A DNA stretch of 32,876 nucleotides from Porphyromonadaceae bacterium UBA4702. Lineage in GTDB: Bacteria; Bacteroidota; Bacteroidia; Bacteroidales; Muribaculaceae. Position 1 is the first letter of the stretch. Every line of letters begins with the position of its first letter. The notes beneath the pieces were generated by a model. It did no database searches, had not been told where the DNA came from, and saw only the letters and a program-made list of their open reading frames with translations. The position numbers and the translations under genes are program-made. Of this stretch, positions 7,286 through 17,262 are shown piece after piece. The stretch is taken from NCBI GenBank assembly GCA_002404675.1, contig DHKE01000033.1:5864-38739 (forward strand), in the 5' to 3' direction.

Positions 7286-9751
7286 TTATTCGCGGTAATA
7301 CACGCGCTTGACACGCGGCGAGACGGAGGTGACAATCTCGTAGGGGATTGTGCCGAGCACGTCCGCGAGCCGCTGCACAGGCATCTTCCTGCCGAATATC
7401 TCGACCGAGTCGCCGACCGCGCAGTCGATGCCGGTCACGTCGATCATGCAGGCATCCATGCAGATGTTGCCGACCGTGGGCGCGGGTTTGCCGTTAACGT
7501 CGACGCATATCGCGCCGCAGCCGAAATGGCGGTTCATGCCGTCGGCGTAGCCTATGGGGATGGTGGCAATGACGCTGTCGCGCTGCAGCACTCCGCGCCG
7601 CCCGTAGCCGATGGTCTCGCCCTTCTTCCAGTGGCGCAGGGCAATGATGACCGTGCGCAGCGTTGAGACGACGGCGAGCGGCTCTTCCACCTGCGGCGGC
7701 AGAGTGTTGATGCCATAGAGGCCTATGCCCAGGCGTGCCATGTCGTAGTGCGCTTCGGGGAAACGCAGTATGCCGGCAGAGTTTAGGACGTGGCGGAGTA
7801 TGCGGCGCGGATAGTGCGACTGCATGTACTCGGTGTACCGCGCGAAGCGGTCGAGCTGCAGCTGCGTGTAGTCGTCCATGTCGAGGCAGTCGGCGGTGGC
7901 GAGGTGTGAGAACGCCGAGCGTATGGCCACATTGCCCTGGCTGTTGACTGTCTCCATGAGCTGCGGCAGCTCCTCCTCGACAAATCCCATGCGGTGCATT
8001 CCGGTGTCGAGCTTGATGTGCACCGGATAGTCATGCACGCCGTTTTTGGCGGCCTCGCGTATCACGTCATGCAGCATCTCCATGCTGTAGATCTCCGGCT
8101 CGAGGCGGTTGGCAAACATCGAGCGGTAGTTGACGACTTTGGGGTTCATGACCATAATGGGCATGGTGATGCCGCCTCGCCTCAGTTCGATGCCCTCGTC
8201 GAGGACGGCGACGGCGAGGTATGCCGCGCCCTGCGCCTGCAGTGTCTTGGCAATCTCGTAGCTGCCGGCGCCGTAGCCCGAGGCCTTGACCATGGCTATC
8301 AGCCCGGTCTGCACCGGCAGGTGGCTGCGGAAATAGTTGTAGTTCTTGACCACGGCATCGAGGTTAACCTCGAGCACAGTCTCGTGCTTGCGTGCTTCGA
8401 GCATCTCGCACAGGCGGTCAAATCCGTATTCCGGCGCGCCTTTGAGCAGGATAATCTCGTTGGAAAAGTCAGAGGTCGAGAGGTTTTGCATCAGCTCTGC
8501 CGTCGAGGCGAAGCAGCGTGCGCTGCCGCCGAAGAGGTCGCGTGCAGCCACGAGTTCCGGACCCACGCCGATGAATCGGTGCACATGCATGGCGCGTACC
8601 AGGCGGCTTATGTCGCCGTACACGTCGCTGCGGCGCGATTCGTGGCGCAGGTCGCTCAGTATCAGCGTTGTTGTCCTGCCGTCGGCGGCGCGGCGGTTCA
8701 TGAAGTCGAGAGCCGGCATCAGCGACCCATAGTCGCTGGTGTATGAATCATATATCAGCGAGCAGCCGTTTACGCCCTCGCTGACGTTCAGCCGTGTGCC
8801 TATGGCATGGAGTGCGGCAAACCGCGTGTGTATCGTCTCGCTGTCTATGCCGCACAGGAGCATATATGCCAATGCGTTGAGGGCGTTCTCGATGTCGCTG
8901 GCGGCGGTGAAGCCGATGGTCAGAGTGTCCGCTGTGCCGCCGTGTACGTATTCAATAACGGTGCTGCCTCCTGTCTGCTGAACGGACTTGACATACAGGG
9001 CAGCGGAGGTGTCTGTGCGCGAGCGGCGGAAGCGTCGCGAGGGGTCTATGTCGGCAAGCGCGCCGGCGATAATAGGGTTGTCGGCATCATAGATTACGTG
9101 CCGGACATGCGGCGCGTGGGCGAGCAGTGCTTTCTCGCGGGCTTTGTCAGCGATTGAGTTGAAGCCCTCGGCGTGTTCGTCGCCAATGTTGGTGAAAATC
9201 ACCACGTCCGGGTCGATGATGCCGGCGAGGGTCTTCATTTCGCCCTGCCGTGAAACGCCGGCCTCGATGACAGCCACGTCCGTATTGCCGTCTATTTCCC
9301 ACATCGAGAGGGGCACGCCGATGCGGCTGTTGAAGCTGCGCGGCGAGCGCACCATGCTGCACAGCGGCTCCATTAGCTGGAAAAGCCACTCCTTGAGTGT
9401 GGTCTTGCCCCGGCTGCCGGTAATGGCGACTACCTGCGCGGGACGGGGCGGCAGTGTCTTGGCAACGGTCTGCAACGCCGCCACAACGTCCGGGACGACG
9501 AGGAAGACGGCATCTGGCATTTGCCGAGCGTCGTCAGGCATACGGTCAACGACAAAGCAGCGCACGCCACGGGCATACAGCTGGCGGATGTAGCGGTGTC
9601 CGTCATTCTCGGGGGTGCGTATAGCGAAAAACAGGGAAGTCTGCGGATATGAAAGCGACCGTGAGTCGGTCAGCAAAATTTCGATGCGGCGGTTTGTCGC
9701 CGGCATGGGCAGCCCGAGCGTCCGCGCCACTGTCTGTACGTCTGTTACCAT
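7286..9751 (-). CDS. Bifunctional UDP-MurNAc-tripeptide:D-Ala-D-Ala ligase / alanine racemase fusion
   Basis: An 821-residue fusion that links two steps of peptidoglycan precursor synthesis in the cytoplasm. The N-terminal half (1 to about 455) is MurF-like, with P-loop TGSRGKTT at 111-118, VIEAGVSRQGEMKTLAGII, FTNIGDEHAEGF and ENALNALAYML. The C-terminal half (about 458-821) is alanine racemase, with the PLP lysine in AMVKASGYGAG (Lys489), HIKLDTGMHRMGF, RLGIGLYGI, TIGYGRRG, IPIGYADGMNR and the end YEIVTSVSPRVKRVYY. The MurF-Alr fusion is a known Bacteroidetes arrangement. The usual MurF DxYNANP segment here reads YDSYTSDYGSL, so it is an open question whether the ligase half is active or mainly supports the racemase. 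The ATG at 9751 gives the expected N-terminus. Confidence 0.94.
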   Translation of the reverse strand: MVTDVQTVARTLGLPMPATNRRIEILLTDSRSLSYPQTSLFFAIRTPENDGHRYIRQLYARGVRCFVVDRMPDDARQMPDAVFLVVPDVVAALQTVAKTLPPRPAQVVAITGSRGKTTLKEWLFQLMEPLCSMVRSPRSFNSRIGVPLSMWEIDGNTDVAVIEAGVSRQGEMKTLAGIIDPDVVIFTNIGDEHAEGFNSIADKAREKALLAHAPHVRHVIYDADNPIIAGALADIDPSRRFRRSRTDTSAALYVKSVQQTGGSTVIEYVHGGTADTLTIGFTAASDIENALNALAYMLLCGIDSETIHTRFAALHAIGTRLNVSEGVNGCSLIYDSYTSDYGSLMPALDFMNRRAADGRTTTLILSDLRHESRRSDVYGDISRLVRAMHVHRFIGVGPELVAARDLFGGSARCFASTAELMQNLSTSDFSNEIILLKGAPEYGFDRLCEMLEARKHETVLEVNLDAVVKNYNYFRSHLPVQTGLIAMVKASGYGAGSYEIAKTLQAQGAAYLAVAVLDEGIELRRGGITMPIMVMNPKVVNYRSMFANRLEPEIYSMEMLHDVIREAAKNGVHDYPVHIKLDTGMHRMGFVEEELPQLMETVNSQGNVAIRSAFSHLATADCLDMDDYTQLQLDRFARYTEYMQSHYPRRILRHVLNSAGILRFPEAHYDMARLGIGLYGINTLPPQVEEPLAVVSTLRTVIIALRHWKKGETIGYGRRGVLQRDSVIATIPIGYADGMNRHFGCGAICVDVNGKPAPTVGNICMDACMIDVTGIDCAVGDSVEIFGRKMPVQRLADVLGTIPYEIVTSVSPRVKRVYYRE

Positions 9752-9774
9752 GATGCCTGTATGGAGTCTGCTGT

Positions 9775-9826
9775 CAAAAACGAAGCCGAAGGAAGACGCT
9801 GCATGCCGCAGCGCCGTTCCTTCGGC
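9775..9826 (-). terminator. Strong terminator of the C69 dipeptidase gene
   Basis: GCCGAAGGAA (9785-9794) pairs with TTCCTTCGGC (9817-9826), and inside it CGCTGC (9797-9802) pairs with GCAGCG (9808-9813) around ATGCC. On the minus strand the hairpin is followed by TTCGTTTTTG, so it works in the direction of the dipeptidase gene, whose stop is at 9843. It separates that gene from murF-alr. Confidence 0.82.
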
Positions 9827-9842
9827 AGTTGAATATAGGGTT

Positions 9843-11498
9843 TTACTTCTTGGCTTCGGGCACGAGGAAATGGTCGCCTGTGGCGCGTACTATGTTGTCA
9901 TAGTATTCCTGGTTGTAGCCCGGGAAGTCGGGGTATACGGGGTGGTGGTTCTCGTCATAGATGAACTTGCCGTTCTCGTCCACTTTCTTGCGGTTGCCGT
10001 CCATGTAGCGGACCAGGAGGAACTGCGCGAGTTCGCGGTAAGCGTCAGTAGCCTCCTTGGCTATTGCTGCGCCCTCGCTGTTTACCTCGGCTATGAGAGC
10101 GTCAGTGCTGCCGGTTTCGGCGAGCTGCGCGAGGTATTTCTCGCGCTCGGGGCGTGACGAGATGTATTTCTGCTCGAGGCGTGACTGCACCTTGCGTATG
10201 TCGCCTATCATCAGGTCATAGCGGTTGTACGCCTGGTTTGCCACCCAGTTGTTCATCCAGAAGTTGGACGTTTCGGAGAATGTGTTCATGTCGCCGTTGC
10301 CGTGGCGTATCTCGAGGGGGACTTCCGTCATTGAGCAGTAGAACGGCATGTATACGCAAGTGTTGGTGTCGTCAGTGCCGAACCATATCACGCCGCCGAC
10401 GGGGTCGGGGAGGTCGGCGCGGCTCTGTGTGACGAAGCTCCAGCCGGTCTGCTGCGTAGCGATGGCGCGTTCATGCACATAGTGCTTGCCGTTGACCTCA
10501 TAGTCCATGGGACGCCAGCGGTAGGGGACATGGTTGGGACCGGCGCCTATGTCATTGTGCATGTCGAAGGGGGTGTCCTCGAAATGGTCGCGCATGCGCT
10601 CCTGCATCTCGGCGAGCGACACCTTGCGGTCGGGTATGATATAGAGCGGCATCGGCTCGTTGCTTTCGCCCGAGCACCAAGCGTAGTATTTCTCGGCATC
10701 CTTGCTGAAGCGGCGGAAATAGCTCCATACGCGGGCGTCGCAGCCGCGGCGGGTGTCGGGGTTGTGCTCGCCGTATGTGTCGGCAAACGAGAAGTCCGCG
10801 TCCTTGCCGTCGTACCAGCCGCGCTTGCGTGCGAAGGAGATCATGTCCTTGGAATAGCGCACATTCTCCTTGTCCTTGAGGTTGACCTGACGTATTCGCG
10901 GCTCGTTGGCGTGTCCGGAGATAGCCTCGTCGGGGATGCGCACTGCTATCCACACCGCGCCTTTCTCCGCGCCCTTGCCTATCATTTCGAGCACCCACAG
11001 CTCGTTCTTGTCAGCGATAGAGAATGACTCGCCGGAGCTGGCGTATCCGTATTTCTCGACCAGCGAAGTCATCACGTCGATGGCCTCGCGGGCAGTCTTG
11101 GAGCGTTCCAGTGCAATCTGTATCAGCGAGCCGTAGTCGATGATGCTTTTTCCGGTAGTGTCCTGCAGCTCCTTGCGGCCGCCCCAGGTGGATTCGCCTA
11201 TGGCTACCTGATGCTCGTTGATGTTGCCCACGACGTTGTAGGTGTGTGCCACTTCCGGTATCTCGCCGAGGGGCTTGCTCGTGTCCCACTCGATGACGCG
11301 GCGCATCGCGCCCTTGGGGTGGTCGGCAGCGGGGGTGTTGATCAGCTCGCCGAAGAGGTTGTGCGAGTCAGCGGCGTAAGTGACCATCACAGAGCCGTCC
11401 GTAGTCGCCTTCTTTCCGGCGAGGAGGTTGGTACAGGCCCATGCCTCTGCGCCTCCGGCGGCGAGCATGGCTGCAATCAATAACGGGATATATTTCAT
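9843..11498 (-). CDS. Family C69 dipeptidase (exported Ntn-hydrolase)
   Basis: A 551-residue peptidase of family C69 (PepD-like). The signal peptide (about 1-21, ending AEAWA) precedes Cys22 in ACTNLLAGKKAT, which would become the N-terminal nucleophile after cleavage, as expected for an Ntn-hydrolase. Family landmarks follow: GSVMVTYAADSHN, NINEHQVAIGESTWGGR, and RSKTAREAIDVMTSLVEKYG with SGESFSIADKNELWVLEM. Exported C69 enzymes in Bacteroidetes cleave short peptides in the periplasm or at the surface. The length is normal for the secreted subgroup. It has its own terminator. Upstream I see only a weak -7-like TAATTTCG on its strand. Confidence 0.92.
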   Translation of the reverse strand: MKYIPLLIAAMLAAGGAEAWACTNLLAGKKATTDGSVMVTYAADSHNLFGELINTPAADHPKGAMRRVIEWDTSKPLGEIPEVAHTYNVVGNINEHQVAIGESTWGGRKELQDTTGKSIIDYGSLIQIALERSKTAREAIDVMTSLVEKYGYASSGESFSIADKNELWVLEMIGKGAEKGAVWIAVRIPDEAISGHANEPRIRQVNLKDKENVRYSKDMISFARKRGWYDGKDADFSFADTYGEHNPDTRRGCDARVWSYFRRFSKDAEKYYAWCSGESNEPMPLYIIPDRKVSLAEMQERMRDHFEDTPFDMHNDIGAGPNHVPYRWRPMDYEVNGKHYVHERAIATQQTGWSFVTQSRADLPDPVGGVIWFGTDDTNTCVYMPFYCSMTEVPLEIRHGNGDMNTFSETSNFWMNNWVANQAYNRYDLMIGDIRKVQSRLEQKYISSRPEREKYLAQLAETGSTDALIAEVNSEGAAIAKEATDAYRELAQFLLVRYMDGNRKKVDENGKFIYDENHHPVYPDFPGYNQEYYDNIVRATGDHFLVPEAKK

Positions 11499-11722
11499 CG
11501 TGTCAGGTTGATATGGTAATTATTGAAAGACGAAATTAGTACAAAAAGGGGAGTTTTCCAAGGATGACGGCGAAATATCGGTATATTTTTATTAATTTCG
11601 CGGCATAATTGGGTGTGCCACAGGCATGCCTCGCCGATTACGTGACATTATATGCCGCCGTCAGCCGCATAGGAGGGGGTTGTTGCAGCATATCCGTCAG
11701 GGGTCGTGCGTCAACAACTAAC

Positions 11723-11728
11723 AAAGGA
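11723..11728 (+). promoter_or_regulatory. Ribosome binding site supporting the TTG start of the helicase gene
   Basis: AAAGGA lies 5 bases before the TTG at 11734. Strong Shine-Dalgarno sequences are not the rule in Bacteroidetes, and this one matters because the helicase has no ATG near its true N-terminus. Confidence 0.55.
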
Positions 11729-11733
11729 CTATA

Positions 11734-13641
11734 TTGAATACATTTGAAGATTTGGGGGTAGACCCCCGACTGCTGCAGGCCATCGGCGAGATGGGGTTTG
11801 TCAATCCCATGCCGATACAGGAGATGACCATCCCGCACCTGCTCAACGAGGACAGTGACGTGGTAGGGCTGGCGCAGACCGGCACAGGCAAGACGGCGGC
11901 TTTCGGCCTGCCGCTGCTGCAGCGCATTGACAGCGAGCGCGAAGTGCCGCAGGCGCTCATCATTGCGCCCACGCGCGAGCTGTGTCTGCAGATTGCCGGT
12001 GACCTCGCCGACTTTTCCAAGTACATGCCCGGCATACGTGTGCTGCCAGTATACGGAGGCTCGAGCATCGAAAGCCAGATCAAGGCCCTGCGCAAGGGCG
12101 TGCAGGTGATAGTGGCGACCCCCGGCCGCCTTATCGACCTGATACGCCGCGGTGTGGTGCACCTCGACGAGGTGCATACCATGATACTCGACGAGGCCGA
12201 CGAGATGCTCAACATGGGCTTCATCGACGACATCAACCAGATACTCGGCAATGTCCCCGAAGACCGCAAGATGCTGATGTTCTCCGCCACTATGCCCCGC
12301 GAGATAGCGCAGATAGCCAAGGACTTCATGCACGACCCCGTGGAGTTCGTGGCGGGCAACCGCAACGAGGGCGCAGCCAACGTCAAGCACGTCTACTACA
12401 TGGTCAAGGCGCAGGACAAGTACCTCGCGCTGAAACGTGTAGCCGACGACAATCCCGCCATCTACGGCATCGTCTTCTGCCGCACGCGCAAGGAGACGCA
12501 GGATGTGGCGGACAAGCTGATCAACGACGGCTACAACGCCGACTGTCTGCACGGCGACCTGTCACAAGCGCAGCGCGACCTGGCTATGAAAAAGTTCCGC
12601 GACCACATCACGCAGCTGCTCGTGGCAACCGACGTGGCTGCCCGTGGCCTCGACGTGGACGACCTGACGCACGTCATCAATTACGGCCTGCCCGACGACA
12701 CCGCCGTCTACACACACCGCTCCGGGCGTACCGGGCGTGCCGGCAAGACCGGCGTGTCGGTGGCTATAATACACTCTCGCGAGAAGGGGCGGCTGCGACT
12801 GATCGAGAAGAAGATTGGCAAGGAGTTCGAATACAGCAAAGTCCCCACGCCCGAAGGCATCATCGAGAAGCAGCTCTATGACCTCGCCGACCGCCTCGAG
12901 AAAGTGGAGGTCAACGAACCCGAGATAGCGAAATACCTGCCGGCGGTGCGCAAGAAGCTCGAATGGCTCTCCGAGGAGGACCTGCTCAAGCGCGTGTTCT
13001 CGCTCGAGTTCAACCGCCTGCTGTCCTATTACCAGGATATGCCAGACATTGACCTGAACGAAACCGGCAGCCGCAAGAAGGACAAGGAGACGCGCCAGCG
13101 CGAGAAGAAGGACAAGGACCGCCGCATTGCAGAGGGCGGTTACGAGCGTGTAATGGTGGACATAGGCAAGGCCGAGGGCTTCTTCCCGGGCAACCTCATG
13201 GAAACCATCAACAAGAACATCGACGGCGACAAGCCAGACATCGGCCGCATCGACCTGCTGCCGGGCTACACACTCTTTGACGTGCGCAAGGCCGACGCGC
13301 AGAATGTCGTCGCCGCGCTCAAGAACGCCGACTTCTTCGGCCGCCGCCTATATGCCGAGATTGCCGACCCGGACAAGGACTATGCCGCCATGCGCAAACG
13401 CCGCAGCAAGCGTGGCGACCGAAAGGACGATGACCGCCCCCAAAAACGCCGTGACCGCCGCGAGGACGCGCATGAAGACCGACGACGCAGGCGCGACGAC
13501 GCTTTTGCCGCTGTCGCTTCCAGAAAGCCGCGCAAGGAGAAACCGCGCAAGGAGAAACCGTCCAAAAAAGCCGACAAAGCCCCCAAGAAGCCGAAATACA
13601 ACGGCAACTACGACATTTTCATCAACAAGAAGAAAAAATAA
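11734..13641 (+). CDS. DEAD-box RNA helicase with DbpA-type RNA-binding domain
   Basis: A 635-residue ATP-dependent RNA helicase of the DeaD/CsdA type, acting in ribosome assembly or mRNA turnover. The motifs are complete: Q motif NPMPIQE (24-30), Walker A AQTGTGKT (47-54), PTRELCLQ, TPGRLIDL, DEAD at 153-156, SAT at 184-186, VATDVAARGLDVDD and HRSGRTGRAG (328-337). A DbpA-like RNA-binding domain (about 470-550, from YERVMVDIGKAEGF) follows, then a basic tail of RKEKP/KK repeats ending INKKKK. The start is TTG 11734: MNTFEDLGVDP aligns with the usual family N-terminus, the next ATG would remove the Q-motif approach, and a ribosome binding site is correctly placed. It heads a co-directional run to 20202. 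Confidence 0.94.
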   Translation: MNTFEDLGVDPRLLQAIGEMGFVNPMPIQEMTIPHLLNEDSDVVGLAQTGTGKTAAFGLPLLQRIDSEREVPQALIIAPTRELCLQIAGDLADFSKYMPGIRVLPVYGGSSIESQIKALRKGVQVIVATPGRLIDLIRRGVVHLDEVHTMILDEADEMLNMGFIDDINQILGNVPEDRKMLMFSATMPREIAQIAKDFMHDPVEFVAGNRNEGAANVKHVYYMVKAQDKYLALKRVADDNPAIYGIVFCRTRKETQDVADKLINDGYNADCLHGDLSQAQRDLAMKKFRDHITQLLVATDVAARGLDVDDLTHVINYGLPDDTAVYTHRSGRTGRAGKTGVSVAIIHSREKGRLRLIEKKIGKEFEYSKVPTPEGIIEKQLYDLADRLEKVEVNEPEIAKYLPAVRKKLEWLSEEDLLKRVFSLEFNRLLSYYQDMPDIDLNETGSRKKDKETRQREKKDKDRRIAEGGYERVMVDIGKAEGFFPGNLMETINKNIDGDKPDIGRIDLLPGYTLFDVRKADAQNVVAALKNADFFGRRLYAEIADPDKDYAAMRKRRSKRGDRKDDDRPQKRRDRREDAHEDRRRRRDDAFAAVASRKPRKEKPRKEKPSKKADKAPKKPKYNGNYDIFINKKKK

Positions 13642-13664
13642 CCGCATACAAAACCTCTCCAGCC

Positions 13665-14342
13665 ATGAAGCAACTGCTCATACGCATACTGTGTGCCGTC
13701 GCCGCGCTCCTTGCCGCCATCGGCGCATCTGCCGGCAAGGCCGAGCCCAGGCATCTGACGGCCGACAGCGTGTTCATCAAGCTGCCTGTTGACGTGATAC
13801 AAGTGCTCAACGTCTCCTCTCGCATGGATATGCTCGACTATTACCGCAACGACAGCATATACCGCGCCCCAAACCTGCCGGGCGGCGAGTCGTGCCTGCG
13901 CCGCGTGACGCCCTCTTTCCTCGAGGCGGAGCTTACTGCCGTCAGCACCATACAGATACGCATACTCCCCGGCAAGGACGGCGACATCGCCGCTGTCAGC
14001 TACACCGTGGACAGCACCGGCACGCAGGCCGACAGCCGCCTGTACTTCTACGATGCCGACATGAAGCCGCTCCAGGCCTCGCGCCTGTTCAGAGAGCCGG
14101 AGACGCGCCAGTTCTTCCGCATAGAGCGGGGGAGCGCGACCTCGATGCGCGAGCTGCTCGACATGGTGCCGTTCCCCACGGTGCAGTATTCCCTCTCTGC
14201 CGACGACACCGCGCTGACGGCTCGCCTGACAGTCGAGGGGAACATCGACACGGACGACTACAACATAATGAAGCTGTTCCTCGTGCCGGAGCTGCGGTAC
14301 GTATGGGACGGCAAGAGATACAAGCTGGAAAAGAAGAAATAA
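13665..14342 (+). CDS. DUF3256 family exported protein
   Basis: A 225-residue protein with a signal peptide (about 1-24, ending IGASAG). The mature part begins with a conserved-looking block (SVFIKLPVDVIQVLNVSSRMDMLDYY) in which a helix about leucine and aspartate residues is followed by beta-rich sequence. The pattern of an N-terminal MP/LP(D/V) segment plus DMLDYY and a later RLYFYDADMKPL fits the Bacteroidetes DUF3256 family. No active-site motif is visible and the role is unknown. It lies 23 bases after the helicase and 57 bases before gltX, within the same transcription direction. Confidence 0.78.
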   Translation: MKQLLIRILCAVAALLAAIGASAGKAEPRHLTADSVFIKLPVDVIQVLNVSSRMDMLDYYRNDSIYRAPNLPGGESCLRRVTPSFLEAELTAVSTIQIRILPGKDGDIAAVSYTVDSTGTQADSRLYFYDADMKPLQASRLFREPETRQFFRIERGSATSMRELLDMVPFPTVQYSLSADDTALTARLTVEGNIDTDDYNIMKLFLVPELRYVWDGKRYKLEKKK

Positions 14343-14355
14343 CGAGCGCGGCGCA

Positions 14356-14371
14356 CGGCACTACCGTGCCG
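14356..14371 (+). other. Small hairpin upstream of gltX
   Basis: CGGCAC (14356-14361) pairs with GTGCCG (14366-14371) around TACC, between the DUF3256 stop and the gltX ATG. There is no T run. It may be an RNA-processing or attenuation hairpin, or chance in G+C-rich sequence. Confidence 0.35.
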
Positions 14372-14399
14372 CTGCCGCCCGCATAAACAAGATACGAAT

Positions 14400-15920
14400 A
14401 TGGAAAGACCGGTAAGGGTGAGATTTGCCCCGTCGCCTACGGGCCCGCTGCACATCGGCGGTGTCCGCACGGCTCTGTTCAACTACCTTTTCGCACGCCG
14501 CAACAACGGCAAGATGATATTGCGCATTGAGGACACGGACTCCAACCGCTTTGTCCCCGGCGCGGAGGACTACATCAACGAGTCACTCGCATGGCTCGGC
14601 ATACATATTGACGAGGGTGTCCGCGAGGGAGGGCCTTTCGGGCCGTACCGCCAGAGTGAGCGGCGCGACATTTACCGCAAATACGTGGATATGCTCCTCG
14701 ACGAGGGCAAGGCCTACATCGCCTTCGACACCCCGGAGGAACTCGCCGCTGCCCGCGAGCGCACGCCCAACTTCCAGTATGACGCTTCCACCCGCATGCA
14801 GATGCGCAACTCGCTGACGCTCTCCGCCGAGGAGGTGAAGAGCCTCATCGATGCCGGCACGCAGCACGTTGTGCGTTTCCTCGTCGAGCCGCACCGCGAG
14901 ATTACCGTCAACGACCGAATACGCGGCAAGGTGACCATCAACTCCGACATCGTGGACGACAAGGTGCTGTTCAAGAGCGCGGACAACCTCCCCACGTACC
15001 ACCTCGCCAACATCGTCGATGACCACCTCATGGAGGTGAGCCATGTGATACGCGGCGAGGAGTGGCTGCCCTCTGCTCCCCTCCATGTGATGCTCTACGA
15101 GGCTTTCGGCTGGACCGACACCATGCCCGAGTTTGTGCACCTGCCTCTGTTGCTCAAGCCTGTCGGCAACGGCAAGCTCTCAAAGCGCGACGGCGACAAG
15201 CTCGGCTTCCCCGTCTTCCCACTCGAGTGGCATGACCCAAAGACCGGCGACGTTTCCTCGGGATACCGCGAGAAAGGCTACCTGCCAGAGGCGGTGGTCA
15301 ACTTCCTCGCCCTGCTGGGCTGGAGTCCAGGCGACGACACCGAGCTGATGGACATGGACACGCTGATACAGAAGTTCTCCTTTGAGCACTGCTCAAAGGC
15401 CGGCGCCAAGTTCGACTACAAGAAGGGCGCATGGTTCAACCACGAGTACCTGATGCGCATGCCCGACGACAAGCTGGCCCGCCTCTTCATGCCCGTGCTT
15501 GAAGCCAAGGGTGTGACCGGCTTTTCAGAGGACTATGTGGCGCGTGCCGTAGGCATGGTCAAAAGCCGTGTGGATTTCATCGACGAGCTCTGGGACCAGG
15601 GTGACTTCTTCTTCGTCGCTCCGACTGAATATGCCGAGAAGGATGTGCGCAAACGCTGGAAGGAGGACACCCCGCAAATCATGGACCAGCTCATCGGCGT
15701 GCTTGAGGGCATCGACGACATGACCTCCGCCAATGCGGAGAAGATCGTCCTCGGCTGGATAGAGGAGAACGGCTATCACCTCGGCAACGTGATGAACGCT
15801 TTCCGCCTCGCAGTCGTGGGCTCTTGCCGAGGCCCGCACATGTTTGACATCACCGAGCTGATGCCGCGACAGGAGGTCATAGCACGCATACGCCGTGCCA
15901 TCGACACTATCGGCAAATGA
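14400..15920 (+). CDS. gltX: Glutamyl-tRNA synthetase
   Basis: A 506-residue class I aminoacyl-tRNA synthetase that charges tRNA-Glu in the cytoplasm. It opens with [17 protein letters not shown], containing the HIGH-type motif at about 18-21, followed by [26 protein letters not shown] and the KMSKS-equivalent KLSKRDGD (about 259-266) complete the catalytic core. The C-terminal anticodon-binding helical domain (about 340-506) ends in [10 protein letters not shown]. The length is normal. Its stop overlaps the start of waaA (ATGA at 15917-15920), so the two are translationally coupled. Confidence 0.97.
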   Translation: MERPVRVRFAPSPTGPLHIGGVRTALFNYLFARRNNGKMILRIEDTDSNRFVPGAEDYINESLAWLGIHIDEGVREGGPFGPYRQSERRDIYRKYVDMLLDEGKAYIAFDTPEELAAARERTPNFQYDASTRMQMRNSLTLSAEEVKSLIDAGTQHVVRFLVEPHREITVNDRIRGKVTINSDIVDDKVLFKSADNLPTYHLANIVDDHLMEVSHVIRGEEWLPSAPLHVMLYEAFGWTDTMPEFVHLPLLLKPVGNGKLSKRDGDKLGFPVFPLEWHDPKTGDVSSGYREKGYLPEAVVNFLALLGWSPGDDTELMDMDTLIQKFSFEHCSKAGAKFDYKKGAWFNHEYLMRMPDDKLARLFMPVLEAKGVTGFSEDYVARAVGMVKSRVDFIDELWDQGDFFFVAPTEYAEKDVRKRWKEDTPQIMDQLIGVLEGIDDMTSANAEKIVLGWIEENGYHLGNVMNAFRLAVVGSCRGPHMFDITELMPRQEVIARIRRAIDTIGK

Positions 15921-17221
15921 AGAACCTGGCAAGCAGACTGAAAGAGGCGCACAGTGCGGTGGCGGAAGTATGCCGCCGCACCCTTGAGCCTGCACTCTAC
16001 ACTGCCGGCATACGCCTGTATGCCGCCGGTGTGAAATGCGCTGCGCTGTGGATGCCGAAAGCCAGGCTGATGATCGAAGGGCACAGGCAGACGAAAGAGC
16101 GGCTGAAAGCGGCTGTCTCGTGCTGCTGCAAGCCGAGGATATGGGTGCATGCCGCCTCGCTGGGAGAGTTTGAGCAGGGCCGCCCGCTCATCGAGGAGAT
16201 ACGCCGCCGCCGTCCAGATGCAAAAATCGTGCTGTCGTTCTTCTCGCCTTCCGGCTACGAGGTGCGCAAGGACTGGAACGGCGCGGACGCTGTGGTCTAC
16301 CTCCCTTTTGACACCCCGGGCAATGTGCGGCGCTTTCTCGATGCCGTGCGCCCGGAGATGGCGTTCTTCATCAAGTACGAGTTTTGGCGCAACTACCTCT
16401 ACGGGCTGTGGAACAGGCATATACCCACCTATCTGGTGTCAGCGGTGTTCCGTCCCGAGCAGGCGTTTTTCAAGCGGCGCAGCGCGTGGTACCGCTATTG
16501 GCTGCGACTGTACAGCCGCATTTACGTCCAGGACGAGCGTAGCGTGCGGCTGCTCGACGCTGTCGGCATACGCAATGTCGAGGCGGTAGGCGACACCCGC
16601 TTCGACCGTGTGACCGACATCATGAACTCGCGTCGCGAGATACCCGCCTTGCAGTCATTTGCCGCGCCTCGCGAGGACAATTCCCCGGTTATGGTGGTCG
16701 GCTCGAGCTGGCCCGCCGATGAGGAAGTGTACCGCGACTGGGTGACGGAAAAGGGGGTGCGCACCGTCATTGCGCCGCATGAGTTTGACAGCCAGCGGCT
16801 CGGCCGCCTTCAGCGCGAGTTCCCCGATGCCGTCCTGTATTCGCAGGTCAAGGACGACCCTGCGAAAGCCGCCACGGCTCGGACGCTGATCATCGACTGT
16901 TTCGGCCTGCTCAGCTCGGCATACGCATACGGCGACATGACATACGTCGGCGGAGGCTTCGGCGCGGGTCTGCATAACATCAACGAGGCGGCTGTCTACG
17001 GCATTCCTGTGATATACGGCCCTAACAACCATAAGTTTATCGAAGCGCAGGAGCTTAAGGCAGCCGGCGGCGGCTTCCCTGTCGCCTCACGCGAGGAATT
17101 CTGCCGCGCCGCCGACGCGCTGCTCGATGAGGGCGTGCGCCGCGTTGCCGGCGAGAAGGCCGCCGCATATATCCGCTCCAAACTCGGTGCCACAAAGCGC
17201 ATCTGTGACGATATATTCTGA
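15917..17221 (+). CDS. waaA: 3-deoxy-D-manno-octulosonic acid (Kdo) transferase
   Basis: A 434-residue inner-membrane-associated glycosyltransferase of the GT30 family, which transfers Kdo from CMP-Kdo to lipid A precursors in LPS core synthesis. The N-terminal half has [16 protein letters not shown] with the expected catalytic Glu at position 84, then [24 protein letters not shown] and [12 protein letters not shown]. The C-terminal half has [21 protein letters not shown] and [20 protein letters not shown], the nucleotide-sugar binding region. The usual N-terminal hydrophobic anchor is replaced here by a mildly amphipathic stretch ([18 protein letters not shown]). It overlaps gltX by four bases and is 41 bases from the PorE-like gene. 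Confidence 0.94.
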   Translation: MKNLASRLKEAHSAVAEVCRRTLEPALYTAGIRLYAAGVKCAALWMPKARLMIEGHRQTKERLKAAVSCCCKPRIWVHAASLGEFEQGRPLIEEIRRRRPDAKIVLSFFSPSGYEVRKDWNGADAVVYLPFDTPGNVRRFLDAVRPEMAFFIKYEFWRNYLYGLWNRHIPTYLVSAVFRPEQAFFKRRSAWYRYWLRLYSRIYVQDERSVRLLDAVGIRNVEAVGDTRFDRVTDIMNSRREIPALQSFAAPREDNSPVMVVGSSWPADEEVYRDWVTEKGVRTVIAPHEFDSQRLGRLQREFPDAVLYSQVKDDPAKAATARTLIIDCFGLLSSAYAYGDMTYVGGGFGAGLHNINEAAVYGIPVIYGPNNHKFIEAQELKAAGGGFPVASREEFCRAADALLDEGVRRVAGEKAAAYIRSKLGATKRICDDIF

Positions 17222-17262
17222 CCGCGCAATATCGCAGGGCGCAGCCGCGTTAAAGTATTACT

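Noticed and set aside
7994..8746. Plus-strand frame of 250 codons within murF-alr
   Set aside because: It is antisense to the conserved fusion protein and shows no domain or plausible start context.
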